Assembly: GCF_900104135.1 (NCBI RefSeq)
Contig: NZ_FNIV01000016.1
Location: forward strand, 1-36,426
Reading direction: 5' to 3'
Origin: Halomonas shengliensis
Lineage (GTDB): Bacteria > Pseudomonadota > Gammaproteobacteria > Pseudomonadales > Halomonadaceae
DNA: 36,426 bases
Positions within the stretch are counted from its first letter, which is position 1, and every line of letters starts with the position of its first letter. This document shows positions 16,548 to 24,619 of the stretch, one piece after another. A program made the translations under genes and the position numbers. The notes beneath the pieces are model-generated. The model ran no database searches. It was not told where the DNA came from and saw nothing but the letters and a program-made list of their open reading frames with translations.

Positions 16548-18584
16548 ATGTCGACGAACGCCACGCGCAAGATCCTGGTCACCAGCGCCCTGCCCTACGC
16601 CAACGGCGCCATCCACCTCGGCCACCTGCTCGAATACATCCAGACCGACATCTGGGTGCGCTTCCAGAAGAGCCGCGGCCACGAGTGCCACTATGTCTGC
16701 GCCGACGACGCCCACGGCACCGCCATCATGCTGCGCGCCGAGCAGGAAGGGATCACCTCCGAGGCCCTGATCGACCGCGTCAGCCGAGAGCACCAGGCGG
16801 ACTTCGCCACCTTCGGCGTGGCCTTCGACAACTATCACTCGACCCACTCGGAAGAGAACCGCTACTTCAGCGAGCTGATCTACACCCGGCTGCGCGACAA
16901 GGGGCATATCGCCACCCGCGACATCGAGCAGATGTACGACCCGGTCAAGGGCCTCTTCCTGGCCGACCGCTTCATCAAGGGCACCTGCCCCAAGTGCCGG
17001 GCCGACGACCAGTACGGCGACAACTGCGAGGCGTGCGGCGCCACCTACACCCCGGCCGAGCTGATCGACCCGGTGTCGGCCATCTCCGGCGCCACCCCCG
17101 AGGTACGCGGCTCCACCCACTACTTCTTCAAGCTGCCGGACTTCGCCGACTTCCTGCACGACTGGATCAACGACGGCCACGTCCAGCCGCAGATCCGCAA
17201 CAAGCTGATGGAGTGGTTCGAGGCCGGCTTCAACGAGTGGGACATCTCCCGCGACGCCCCCTACTTCGGCTTCGAGATCCCCGACGCCCCGGGCAAGTAC
17301 TTCTACGTCTGGCTCGACGCACCGATCGGTTACCTGGCGAGCTTCAAGAACCTCTGCGAGCGCGAGGGCCTCGACTTCGACAGCTACTGGGAGAAGGACA
17401 GCGACGCCGAGGTCTACCACTTCATCGGCAAGGACATCGTCTACTTCCACGCCCTGTTCTGGCCGGCGATGCTGCATGGCGCCGCCTTCCGCACCCCCAC
17501 GGCGGTCAACTGCCACGGCTTCGTCACCGTCAACGGCGCCAAGATGTCCAAGTCCCGGGGCACCTTCATCAAGGCCGCCACCTACGCGGACTTCCTGAAC
17601 CCGGAGTACCTGCGCTACTACTTCGCCGCCAAGCTCACCTCGCGGGTCGACGACCTGGACCTGAACCTCGAGGACTTCGCCGCCCGGGTCAACAGCGACC
17701 TGGTCGGCAAGGTGGTCAACATCGCCAGCCGCTGCGCCGGCTTCGTCAAGAAGCTCGGCGGCGGCAGGCTCTCCGCCCACTGCGCCGAGCCGGAGATGCT
17801 GGCGCGCTTCATCGCCGCCGGCGACGAGATCGCCGAGCAATTCGAGGCCCGCGAGTTCGGCCGCGCCATGCGCCGGGTGATGGAGCTCGCCGACGAGGCC
17901 AACACCTACATCGCCGAGGCGGAGCCCTGGGTGCTGGCCAAGCAGGAAGGGCGTGAGCAGGAGGTGCTGGACATCTGCTCGGTGGGCATCAACCTGTTCC
18001 GCCAGCTGATGGTCTACCTGGCCCCGGTGGTGCCGGCCATGGCCGAGGGCGCCCGTGACTTCCTCAGGCTCGACTCGCTGAACTGGCACAGCCGCCACGA
18101 GGTGCTGCTGGATCACGAGATCGCCAAGTTCAAGCCGCTGATGACCCGCGTGGAACGGGACAAGATCGACGCCATGATCGAGGCGTCCAAGGAGGATCTG
18201 GTGGAGGAACAGAAGCTCAAGGAGACCCCCAAGGGGCCCTTGGCCGAGGCGCCCATCGCCCCCGAGGTCGCCTTCGACGACTTCATCAAGGTGGACCTGC
18301 GTATCGCGCGCATCGCCAAGGCGGAGTACGTCGAGGGCGCCGACAAGCTGCTCAAGCTGACCCTCGACCTGGGCGGCGAGTCACGCACGGTGTTCTCCGG
18401 TATCCGCGCCGCCTACGCTCCCGAGGCGCTGGAGGGCCGGCTCACCGTGATGGTCGCCAACCTGGCGCCGCGCAAGATGCGCTTCGGCGTCTCCGAGGGC
18501 ATGGTGCTGGCCTCGGCCAACGACGAGGGCATCTACCTGCTCTCGCCGGACACAGGTGCCGAGCCCGGCCAGCGGGTGACCTGA
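16548..18584 (+). CDS. metG: Methionyl-tRNA synthetase
   Basis: A 678-residue class I aminoacyl-tRNA synthetase that charges initiator and elongator tRNA-Met. The HIGH-type motif is HLGH at 23-26 and KMSKS is at 332-336. The zinc knuckle has cysteines at 147, 150, 160 and 163, as in E. coli-type MetRS. The C-terminal ~110 residues (from [14 protein letters not shown]) form the Trbp111-like tRNA-binding and dimerisation domain. Length is normal. The ATG has AAGAG upstream. The downstream ferredoxin gene starts six bases after the stop, so they are probably cotranscribed. Confidence 0.98.
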   Translation: MSTNATRKILVTSALPYANGAIHLGHLLEYIQTDIWVRFQKSRGHECHYVCADDAHGTAIMLRAEQEGITSEALIDRVSREHQADFATFGVAFDNYHSTHSEENRYFSELIYTRLRDKGHIATRDIEQMYDPVKGLFLADRFIKGTCPKCRADDQYGDNCEACGATYTPAELIDPVSAISGATPEVRGSTHYFFKLPDFADFLHDWINDGHVQPQIRNKLMEWFEAGFNEWDISRDAPYFGFEIPDAPGKYFYVWLDAPIGYLASFKNLCEREGLDFDSYWEKDSDAEVYHFIGKDIVYFHALFWPAMLHGAAFRTPTAVNCHGFVTVNGAKMSKSRGTFIKAATYADFLNPEYLRYYFAAKLTSRVDDLDLNLEDFAARVNSDLVGKVVNIASRCAGFVKKLGGGRLSAHCAEPEMLARFIAAGDEIAEQFEAREFGRAMRRVMELADEANTYIAEAEPWVLAKQEGREQEVLDICSVGINLFRQLMVYLAPVVPAMAEGARDFLRLDSLNWHSRHEVLLDHEIAKFKPLMTRVERDKIDAMIEASKEDLVEEQKLKETPKGPLAEAPIAPEVAFDDFIKVDLRIARIAKAEYVEGADKLLKLTLDLGGESRTVFSGIRAAYAPEALEGRLTVMVANLAPRKMRFGVSEGMVLASANDEGIYLLSPDTGAEPGQRVT

Positions 18585-18590
18585 GCCACC

Positions 18591-19376
18591 GTGAATCGCC
18601 GAGACCGGATCGAGGCCATCGACGCCCTGCTGCCCCAGACACAGTGTGGCAAGTGTGGCTTCGATGGCTGCCTGCCCTATGCCGAGGCGATCGCCGAGGG
18701 CGAGCCCATCAACCGCTGCCCACCCGGTGGCGAACGCACCCTCGTGCAGCTCGCCGCGCTCACCGGCCAGCCCGAACGCCCCCTGGCGGAGCCGCCCCAG
18801 TCGCCGCTGGCCGCGGTGATCCGTGAGGCGGAGTGCATCGGCTGCACCAAGTGCATCCAGGCCTGCCCGGTGGACGCCATCCTGGGGGCGGCCAAGCGCA
18901 TGCACACGGTGATCACGGACGAATGCACCGGCTGCGAGCTGTGCGTGGCGCCCTGTCCGGTGGACTGCATCGACCTGGTGCCCCACCCCGCCTGGCAGGC
19001 CGCCGAGAGCGAGGACGAGCGCGACGCCTACCTGGCGCGGCGCGCCGAGCTGGGACGCCGCCGGCATCGCACCCGCCAGGCGCGGCTGGCCCGGGAGGCC
19101 CGCGAGAAGCGTCTGGAGCGCCAGAAGCGGCTGATGCAGCAGCGCCGCCCCAGCGGCGAAGGCAGCCCCGCCGTCGCGGGCCCCATGGCGACACGCCAGC
19201 GCCGGATGGCGCTCAAGGCCGCCGAGCAGGCCGTCAGACGCGTGCAGCAGCAGCTGGAGAGCGCCCGCCGTCGTGGCGACAGCGAGGCCGAGGCTACCGC
19301 CAGGAGCCAGCTCCCGGAGGCCGAATGTTTGCTCGCCGAGGCCAGGAAAGCACTGGAAGAGGTCCGGAAAGGCTGA
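18591..19376 (+). CDS. Orphan RnfB-like iron-sulfur protein lacking its membrane anchor
   Basis: A 261-residue protein related to RnfB/RsxB. It starts with the RnfB 4Fe-4S domain ([16 protein letters not shown], then NRCPPGG), followed by a two-cluster ferredoxin ([12 protein letters not shown] and [12 protein letters not shown]). The N-terminal membrane helix of true RnfB is absent. The last ~110 residues are instead a highly charged Arg/Glu/Gln helix, probably a coiled coil. The start is GTG six bases after metG with no Shine-Dalgarno sequence, implying coupled translation. No other rnf gene is present, although in several Pseudomonas genomes an rnf operon lies near nth (from memory). It may be a soluble electron carrier, or a remnant of a lost Rnf complex; partner unknown. 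Confidence 0.85.
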   Translation: MNRRDRIEAIDALLPQTQCGKCGFDGCLPYAEAIAEGEPINRCPPGGERTLVQLAALTGQPERPLAEPPQSPLAAVIREAECIGCTKCIQACPVDAILGAAKRMHTVITDECTGCELCVAPCPVDCIDLVPHPAWQAAESEDERDAYLARRAELGRRRHRTRQARLAREAREKRLERQKRLMQQRRPSGEGSPAVAGPMATRQRRMALKAAEQAVRRVQQQLESARRRGDSEAEATARSQLPEAECLLAEARKALEEVRKG

Positions 19377-19402
19377 CGAATTCAAGACAACGACTGCCAC
19401 CA

Positions 19403-19421
19403 CCGGCGCGAGGGGCGCCGG
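19403..19421 (+). terminator. Hairpin after the RnfB-like gene
   Basis: CCGGCGC (19403-19409) pairs with GCGCCGG (19415-19421) around GAGGG. It starts 27 bases past the stop. No T-tract follows. It abuts and partly overlaps the palindromic element at 19418-19512, so it may be part of that element rather than a true terminator. Confidence 0.4.
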
Positions 19422-19512
19422 GGACAGGTAGAAGAGGAGGTCCTACGCCAGGGATGGCGTCGGTAGCGTACAGGGAAGTATTTACAGCGCCTCCTCGTAG
19501 ACCTGTCGCCGG
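19418..19512. repeat. REP/MITE-like palindromic intergenic element
   Basis: A 95-bp imperfect palindrome. The outer arms CCGGGGACAGGT (19418-19429) and ACCTGTCGCCGG (19501-19512) match in 11 of 12 pairs, and AGGAGG/CCTCCT continue the stem inward. A perfect inner hairpin, ACGCCA-GGGA-TGGCGT, occupies 19445-19460. It resembles dispersed intergenic palindromes I recall from Halomonas genomes, but only one copy is in this window. It carries no gene. Confidence 0.6.
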
Positions 19513-19516
19513 GAAA

Positions 19517-19545
19517 GCCCCGATTTTGGACCGTACTTTCGGGGC
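19517..19545 (+). promoter_or_regulatory. Hairpin upstream of nth
   Basis: GCCCCGA (19517-19523) pairs with TCGGGGC (19539-19545) around a 15-base loop, 26 bases before the nth ATG. With the preceding element it makes three stem-loops in a row in this 195-bp gap. It could affect nth translation or be part of the repeat family. Confidence 0.4.
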
Positions 19546-19571
19546 CAGCCATTCCGATTCGACAGGACGCC

Positions 19572-20207
19572 ATGAACGCCCAGAAACGCTTTGAAATATT
19601 CGCGCGGCTGCGCGAGCACAACCCCGAGCCCACCACCGAGCTCCACTGGGAGACCCCCTTCGAGCTGCTCGCCGCGGTGCTGCTCTCCGCCCAGGCCACC
19701 GACGTCGGCGTCAACAAGGCCACGGCCCGGCTCTTCCCCGTCGCCAACACGCCCCAGGCGATCATCGAGCTCGGCCTCGACGGGCTCAAGGAGCACATCA
19801 AGACCATCGGCCTCTACAACACCAAGGCCGAGAACCTGATGAAGACCTGCCACCTGCTGGTGGAGAAGCACGGCGGCGAGGTGCCCCGCACCCGCGCCGC
19901 CCTGGAGGCGCTGCCCGGCGTGGGGCGCAAGACCGCCAACGTCATCCTCAACACCGCCTTCGGCCAGCCCACCATCGCCGTGGACACCCATATTTTCCGG
20001 GTCTCCAACCGCACCGGCATCGCCCGCGGCAAGGACGTGGTCGAGGTGGAGAAGAAGCTGCTGCGCCACGTGCCCAGGGAGTTCCGCCAGGATGCCCACC
20101 ACTGGCTGATCCTGCATGGCCGCTACACCTGCGTGGCACGCAAGCCACGCTGCGGCAGCTGCGTGATCGAGGACCTCTGCGAGTTCAAGGAGAAAACGGA
20201 GCTGTAG
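19572..20207 (+). CDS. nth: Endonuclease III
   Basis: A 211-residue base-excision repair glycosylase/AP lyase acting on oxidised pyrimidines. The helix-hairpin-helix LPGVGRKTANVIL carries catalytic Lys120, and Asp138 lies in IAVDTH, both at E. coli numbering. The C-terminal 4Fe-4S loop has the expected spacing C-X6-C-X2-C-X5-C (from CVARKPRC to EDLC). Length equals the E. coli enzyme. It follows the RnfB-like gene after a 195-bp gap filled with hairpins, so it may have a separate or attenuated transcript. Confidence 0.98.
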   Translation: MNAQKRFEIFARLREHNPEPTTELHWETPFELLAAVLLSAQATDVGVNKATARLFPVANTPQAIIELGLDGLKEHIKTIGLYNTKAENLMKTCHLLVEKHGGEVPRTRAALEALPGVGRKTANVILNTAFGQPTIAVDTHIFRVSNRTGIARGKDVVEVEKKLLRHVPREFRQDAHHWLILHGRYTCVARKPRCGSCVIEDLCEFKEKTEL

Positions 20208-20290
20208 CGGAGCCGCCGTTGACCACCTGAGGCTGGCATCGACCGTCGCGGCCTGTTTGACTGGCGGCAGGCCCCGACGAGACGCCTCCT

Positions 20291-21040
20291 ATGGAAGCCC
20301 TGAAGTACCTCCTGCTGCCGCCGCTGATCAACGCCCTGCTGATCCTCGCCGGCCTCGCCGCCGGCACCCGCCGACTGACGGGCGGGCTGCTCGTCACCCT
20401 GGGACTCACGAGCCTGCTGGTGCTGGCCACCCCGGTGGTGAGCCACGCCCTGCGCCAGGGACTGGAGCCGCCGCCACTCTCCGGCCCGGCGGCGCTGCGC
20501 GGAGAGGGGGCCATCGTCATCCTCGGCGGCGGCCGCGACACCCGGAGCCCCGAGTTCGGCTGGGGTGACGCCCCCGCCAACCCCACCTGGCGGCGCCTGG
20601 CCTACGGCGCCTGGCTGCAGCGTGGCAGCGGCTGGCCGATTCTGGTCAGCGGCGGCCGGGTCCATGACGAGCACAGCGCCGAGGCCAGCCTGATGGCCGC
20701 AGCGCTGCGCGAGGTGTTCGAGGTGCCGGTGCGCTGGCTGGAGGGCGAGAGCCGCAACACCGCGGAGAACGCCCACTTCAGCGCCGCCATGCTGGAGGCG
20801 GCGGGCATAGAGCGCATCGCCCTGGTCTCCCAGGCCTGGCACCTGCCCCGCGCCATCGCCGAGTTCGAAGCCGCCGGCCTGACCGTGATCCCCGCCCCCA
20901 CCGAGTTCGCCAGCGCCCCGCCACCGGGGCTCCACGCCTGGATCCCGCGCGCCTACCACCTCAACCAGAGCAGTCGGGCCCTGCACGAGTGGCTGGGCCG
21001 CGGGGTGGCCTGGCTGAAGACCCGCCTGCCGACACCCTGA
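20291..21040 (+). CDS. ElyC/SanA/YdcF family (DUF218) membrane protein
   Basis: A 249-residue protein with two N-terminal membrane helices (about 8-24 and 32-50), then a DUF218 domain. Family motifs are visible: AIVILGGGRD, PILVSGGRV, the loop WLEGESRNTAENA, and VSQAWHLPRAIAEFEAAG. ElyC (YcbC) of E. coli has the same two-helix plus DUF218 plan and influences envelope integrity and lipid-carrier metabolism; assignment to ElyC rather than a paralogue is by topology. No good Shine-Dalgarno sequence precedes the ATG. It stands between nth and the convergent GST gene. Confidence 0.85.
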   Translation: MEALKYLLLPPLINALLILAGLAAGTRRLTGGLLVTLGLTSLLVLATPVVSHALRQGLEPPPLSGPAALRGEGAIVILGGGRDTRSPEFGWGDAPANPTWRRLAYGAWLQRGSGWPILVSGGRVHDEHSAEASLMAAALREVFEVPVRWLEGESRNTAENAHFSAAMLEAAGIERIALVSQAWHLPRAIAEFEAAGLTVIPAPTEFASAPPPGLHAWIPRAYHLNQSSRALHEWLGRGVAWLKTRLPTP

Positions 21041-21098
21041 CCCCGCCCGACAACGGCCTGCGACATCCGGGGGCAGGTCGACCCCGCCCGGATCTGCA

Positions 21099-21803
21099 CT
21101 ATTCCCCGGCGTCGAGGCCGAACTCGCCGATGCGCGCCACCGTGCGCCGGTAGGCCTCGCGCTCGCGGCACGCCGCGAGGAAGGCCTGCAGCCGCGGAGT
21201 GTCCTCCAGGCCGCCGCGGCTGGCCAGGGCCAGCAGCGGGAAGCTCATCTGGATATCGGCGGCGCTGAAGCGTTCCCCGGCGAACCAGGGACCCTTGGCC
21301 TCGAGCTCGCCCTCCCAGAACTCCACCAGGCGACGGATCTCCGGCCCCAGGTACTGCTGCTCCACCCCGCGGGCGAACAGCCGCCCCAGCGGTCGCGCCA
21401 GGGCCGGCACCGGCGGCTGGCCGAGGCGCGAGAAGACCAGGCGCATCACCAAGGGCGGCATCGCCGAGCCCTCGGCATGGTGCATCCAGAAGCGGTAGCG
21501 CTCGTGGTCGTCGCTGCCCGCCTCCGGGGCCAGCCGCCGCTCGGGGTCGTGGTGCTCGATCAGGTAGTCGAGGATCGCCCCGGACTCCGCAATCACCCGG
21601 TCGCCCCGTGCCCGGTCGCCCCGTGCCCGGTCGCGGATCACCGGCGACTTGCCGAGCGGGTGCAGCTCGCGCAGGGCCACGGGGGCCAGCATGGTGGCCG
21701 GGTCGCGACGGTAGGTCACGACCTCGAACTCGCTGCCCAGCTCCTCCAGCAGCCACACGACCCGCTGCGAGCGGGAGTTCTCCAGATGGTGAACCTCGAT
21801 CAT
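21099..21803 (-). CDS. Glutathione S-transferase family protein
   Basis: A 234-residue cytoplasmic transferase. The N-terminal thioredoxin-like domain starts MIEVHHLENSRSQRVVWLLE and includes the glutathione-site motif AESGAI with the preceding cis-proline loop GKSPVIRD. The all-helical C-terminal domain includes FSAADIQMSFPL. An in-frame RARGD repeat, produced by a 15-bp tandem repeat at 21596-21634, lengthens the loop between the cis-Pro strand and the next one. GGGAG precedes the ATG. It is divergent from the response-regulator operon across 139 bp. Substrate is unknown. Confidence 0.92.
   Translation of the reverse strand: MIEVHHLENSRSQRVVWLLEELGSEFEVVTYRRDPATMLAPVALRELHPLGKSPVIRDRARGDRARGDRVIAESGAILDYLIEHHDPERRLAPEAGSDDHERYRFWMHHAEGSAMPPLVMRLVFSRLGQPPVPALARPLGRLFARGVEQQYLGPEIRRLVEFWEGELEAKGPWFAGERFSAADIQMSFPLLALASRGGLEDTPRLQAFLAACREREAYRRTVARIGEFGLDAGE
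21596..21634. repeat. 15-bp tandem repeat inside the GST gene
   Basis: CCCGGTCGCCCCGTG occurs at 21596-21610 and 21611-21625, with nine more matching bases to 21634, about 2.6 copies. The unit is five codons (RARGD), so copy-number change would not break the frame. Confidence 0.8.
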
Positions 21804-21877
21804 GACCAGGCTCCCGTCGGTGAAGGAGCCTCCACCCTAGCACGGCCGCGGCGCGGCGCCTTGTGCCAAGGTCGTCT

Positions 21878-21906
21878 TTGCCCGCCCGTGGCGGGCCCCT
21901 TAGACT
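21878..21906 (+). promoter_or_regulatory. Promoter of the signalling operon with inverted repeat in the spacer
   Basis: TTGCCC (21878-21883) and TAGACT (21901-21906) are spaced by 17 bases, a plausible sigma-70 pair starting about 30 bases before the response-regulator ATG. An inverted repeat, GCCCGCC-CGT-GGCGGGC at 21880-21896, fills most of the spacer and could be an operator. Confidence 0.5.
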
Positions 21907-21942
21907 GACGGCAATAACGATGACAACGAACAGGAGAGCGTC

Positions 21943-22314
21943 ATGGCCAAGGTGCTGGTGGTGGACGATGAGCCCAATATCGTCCTCTCGCTGGAGTTCC
22001 TGATGCAGCAGGCCGGCTTCGAGGTGGTCACCGCCGAGGATGGCGAGAGCGCCCTTGACCGGGTCGCGGAGGGCGCTCCCGACCTGGTGCTGCTGGATAT
22101 CAGCCTGCCCGGCATCAGCGGCTTCGATGTGCTCGAGCGCCTGCGCGGCGACCCGGACCATGCCCGCCTGCCGATCATCATGCTCACCGCCCATGGCCGC
22201 GAGGTGGAGCGCGAGAAGGGTCTGGCGCTGGGCGCCGACGACTATGTCACCAAGCCCTTCTCCACCCAGGCGCTGGTGGAGAAGGTCAAGACGCTGCTCT
22301 CCGAGGTGTCCTGA
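21943..22314 (+). CDS. Stand-alone CheY-like response regulator
   Basis: A 123-residue single receiver domain without an output domain. All phosphorylation residues are present: Asp8-Asp9, phospho-acceptor Asp52 in LLDISLPG, Thr82 and Lys104 (YVTKPF). AGGAG precedes the ATG. Its TGA overlaps the next ATG by one base (TGATG), tying it to the membrane exonuclease. The nearest complete histidine kinase is the symporter-kinase two genes downstream, its likely phosphodonor (inference). It could signal by binding the degenerate kinase-exonuclease. Confidence 0.95.
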   Translation: MAKVLVVDDEPNIVLSLEFLMQQAGFEVVTAEDGESALDRVAEGAPDLVLLDISLPGISGFDVLERLRGDPDHARLPIIMLTAHGREVEREKGLALGADDYVTKPFSTQALVEKVKTLLSEVS

Positions 22315-24374
22315 TGGCCCGCCCCCTCGCCGGCCTGCCCCGCCGCCAGCGGCTGATCGGCCTGTGGCTGCTGCTCAGCGGCGTCAGTCTGTTCGGTGGC
22401 GCCACCTTCGCGCTGTGGCTCGACACCCTCTTCCAGCCCCAGGGCATCGCCCGCCTGGTGCTGTGGGCGGGCTGCTTCTCCGGCGGCGGTACCATCTTCC
22501 TGGTGGGGCTGCTGCTGGAGCGCCAGCTATTCACCCCGCTGCGCCATCTTCAGGTACAGCTGGCGCGGCTGGTGGCCAACCCCGATGCCCGCGATGACTA
22601 CCCGCCCGAAGGCTGGCTGCGCAGCCTCGGCCCCGACCTGGTGCGGGTACGCGAGGCGTGGCGCAGCGACCGTGCCCGGCTGGCCACCGCCCACGCCGAG
22701 GGGGCGCGCAGCGCCGCACGCATCCGCCAGGAGCTGGAGACCCTGCTCCAGGTGTTGGAGACCCCGCTGCTGCTGTGCGACCACCACCGCCGCATCCTCC
22801 TCTTCAACCAGGCCGCCGAGACCCTCTTCGAGGAGCACAGCGGCCTGGGGCTGGGCAAGCGCCTGGAGACCCTGCTGCCCGCCGCGAGCCTGCAGGATGC
22901 CCTGGGCCAGCTGCCCGCCGACGGCACCCCGCGGGAGGTGCTGGTGCCCAGCGGCGAGCGCTGGCTACGCGCCATGCTGCGCCGGGTACCCGGCAGCCAC
23001 GGCGAGACCCTGCTGACCCTGGCCGACACCACCGCCGCCTGGACCAGCGAGATGGGGGCCCGGGCCGAACTGCTCGACGGCCTGCCGCGCCTGCGCCGCC
23101 ATGGCGCCAGCCTGACCAGCGCCGCCGATGCCCTCTCCGCCCTGCCCGAGGGCGAGGCCGACATGCGCAGGCGCCTGGAGGGGGTGATCGAGGAGGAGAG
23201 CCAGGCCCTGGGCCACGACATCGAGGGGCTCGCAGGCCTGGTGGAGCGCATGCAGCAGGAGGGGGCGCGGCTGGTGCCGCTGTGGTCCAACGACCTCTGG
23301 GCGAGCCTCAACGAGCGCCTGCCCGCCGACCGGCAGATCACCGCGGTGGGCATGCCGGCGTGGCTCAAGGGCGACGCCATCGCCCTGCTGGTGCTGCTGG
23401 AGTCACTCCTCGAGCGGCTCCGCGACACCCTCGGCGAGATCCCGCTGGAGGGGGAGGTATGCCTCGGCAACCGGCGGGTCTACCTCGACCTGATCTGGCC
23501 GGGGGCGCCGCTCACCGAGCGCCAGCTAGGCGAGTGGCAGCAGCGCCACCTGGCCTCCCTGCCCCTCAACCCGCGGGTCGCCGACGTGCTGCGCCAGCAC
23601 GCCAGCGACGCCTGGAGCCTGGCCGATGGCGACGGCGAGCACGCCCGGCTGCGCCTGCCACTGCCGGCCGCCGAACGGGTCGGCGCGCCACGCCCGGCGA
23701 CCCCGCCGCGTCCCGAGTTCCACGACTTCGGCATCGCCGAGCTGCCGGCGCCCGACGCCGAGCTCGCCGCCCGGCCGCTGCGCGCCCTGGAGGTCGTGGC
23801 CTTCGACACCGAGACCACCGGCCTCGAGCTGCGCCGCGGCGACACCGTGATCAGCATCGGCGCCTGCCGCATCGTCAACGCCCGCCTGCTGGCCAGCGAG
23901 ACCTTCGACCTCTACGTCGACCCGGGCAAGCCGATCCCCCCGGCCAGCACCGCCATCCACGGCATCACCGACGACGAGGTCGAGGGCGCCCCGCCGCTCT
24001 CGGTGGCGCTGCCGCGCTTCCGCGACTACGTGGGTGACGCCGTGATCCTGGCGCACAACGCCGCCTTCGACTTGCTCGCCCTGCAGCCGCCGGGCGCCGG
24101 CATCGAGCTCGACATGCCGGTGCTCGACACCCTGCTGATCTCCCGGGCGCTGGATGCCAGCCTCGACGGCCACGACCTCGACACCCTGGCCGAGCGCTAT
24201 GACCTCAGCTTCCCGCCGGGCACGCGGCACACCGCCCTGGGCGACGCCCGTGTCACCGCCGAGCTGTGGCTCTCGCTGCTGCCGCGGCTCGAGGCCCGCG
24301 GCATCGACACCCTGGAGAAGGCGCTGACGCTGCAGGCCAGCGCGCTGAACAAGGAGGATGCCTGCGCCTCATGA
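22314..24374 (+). CDS. Membrane PAS/degenerate-kinase protein fused to DnaQ-type 3'-5' exonuclease
   Basis: A 686-residue fusion. Two membrane helices (about 14-36 and 46-66) are followed by a HAMP-like stretch, then a PAS-like domain (about 138-240; LLLCDHHRRILLFNQAAETL). A region of about 245-450 keeps the outline of a histidine kinase (GDAIALLVLLESLLERLRD resembles an N-box helix, LRLPLPA its end) but has no phospho-His motif and no clear ATP-binding glycines. The C-terminus (about 490-680) is a DEDDh exonuclease with every catalytic residue: Asp498 and Glu500 (FDTETTG), Asp586 (HNAAFD), His639 and Asp644 (HTALGDA). Stand-alone exonucleases of this type occur beside actP/DUF294 genes in Pseudomonas (from memory). 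A nuclease tethered to a membrane sensor is unusual; role unknown. Confidence 0.88.
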   Translation: MARPLAGLPRRQRLIGLWLLLSGVSLFGGATFALWLDTLFQPQGIARLVLWAGCFSGGGTIFLVGLLLERQLFTPLRHLQVQLARLVANPDARDDYPPEGWLRSLGPDLVRVREAWRSDRARLATAHAEGARSAARIRQELETLLQVLETPLLLCDHHRRILLFNQAAETLFEEHSGLGLGKRLETLLPAASLQDALGQLPADGTPREVLVPSGERWLRAMLRRVPGSHGETLLTLADTTAAWTSEMGARAELLDGLPRLRRHGASLTSAADALSALPEGEADMRRRLEGVIEEESQALGHDIEGLAGLVERMQQEGARLVPLWSNDLWASLNERLPADRQITAVGMPAWLKGDAIALLVLLESLLERLRDTLGEIPLEGEVCLGNRRVYLDLIWPGAPLTERQLGEWQQRHLASLPLNPRVADVLRQHASDAWSLADGDGEHARLRLPLPAAERVGAPRPATPPRPEFHDFGIAELPAPDAELAARPLRALEVVAFDTETTGLELRRGDTVISIGACRIVNARLLASETFDLYVDPGKPIPPASTAIHGITDDEVEGAPPLSVALPRFRDYVGDAVILAHNAAFDLLALQPPGAGIELDMPVLDTLLISRALDASLDGHDLDTLAERYDLSFPPGTRHTALGDARVTAELWLSLLPRLEARGIDTLEKALTLQASALNKEDACAS

Positions 24375-24399
24375 CCGCCACCGCCCCGGGAACAGTGTC

Positions 24400-24615
24400 G
24401 TGCTGAGCGCCCCGCGCCGCCGCGAACGGCTGCTGGCACTGATCGTGCTGGCGGTGCTGCTGTTCACCCCGCCGCTGGTGCTGGTGGCCGACCGCGCCGG
24501 GACGGTCTCCTGGCTGCCACTCTACCTCTTCCTCGCCTGGGGCCTGGTGATCGGCCTGGCCGCCTGGCTGCTGGAAGGCCCGCCCGGTTCCACCCGGCGG
24601 CCGCGAAGGGAATAG
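24400..24615 (+). CDS. Small two-helix membrane protein of the symporter-kinase operon
   Basis: About 71 residues (VLSAPRRRERLLALIVLAVL...), with two hydrophobic helices at roughly 11-29 and 36-54 and basic ends. Similar small membrane proteins often precede symporter-type kinases or acetate-permease genes (recollection of gene order). The start is uncertain. GTG 24400 has GGGA eight bases upstream. ATG 24358, in the same frame, overlaps the exonuclease end and has AAGGAGG touching it with no spacing, adding a low-complexity start. The stop is four bases before the next gene. It may be a subunit or partner of the symporter domain (inference). Confidence 0.65.
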   Translation: MLSAPRRRERLLALIVLAVLLFTPPLVLVADRAGTVSWLPLYLFLAWGLVIGLAAWLLEGPPGSTRRPRRE

Positions 24616-24619
24616 CCCC

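Noticed and set aside
24358..24399. ATG 24358 as the start of the small membrane protein
   Set aside because: Its Shine-Dalgarno sequence touches the ATG with no spacing and the added residues are low-complexity. Not excluded, but GTG 24400 is preferred.
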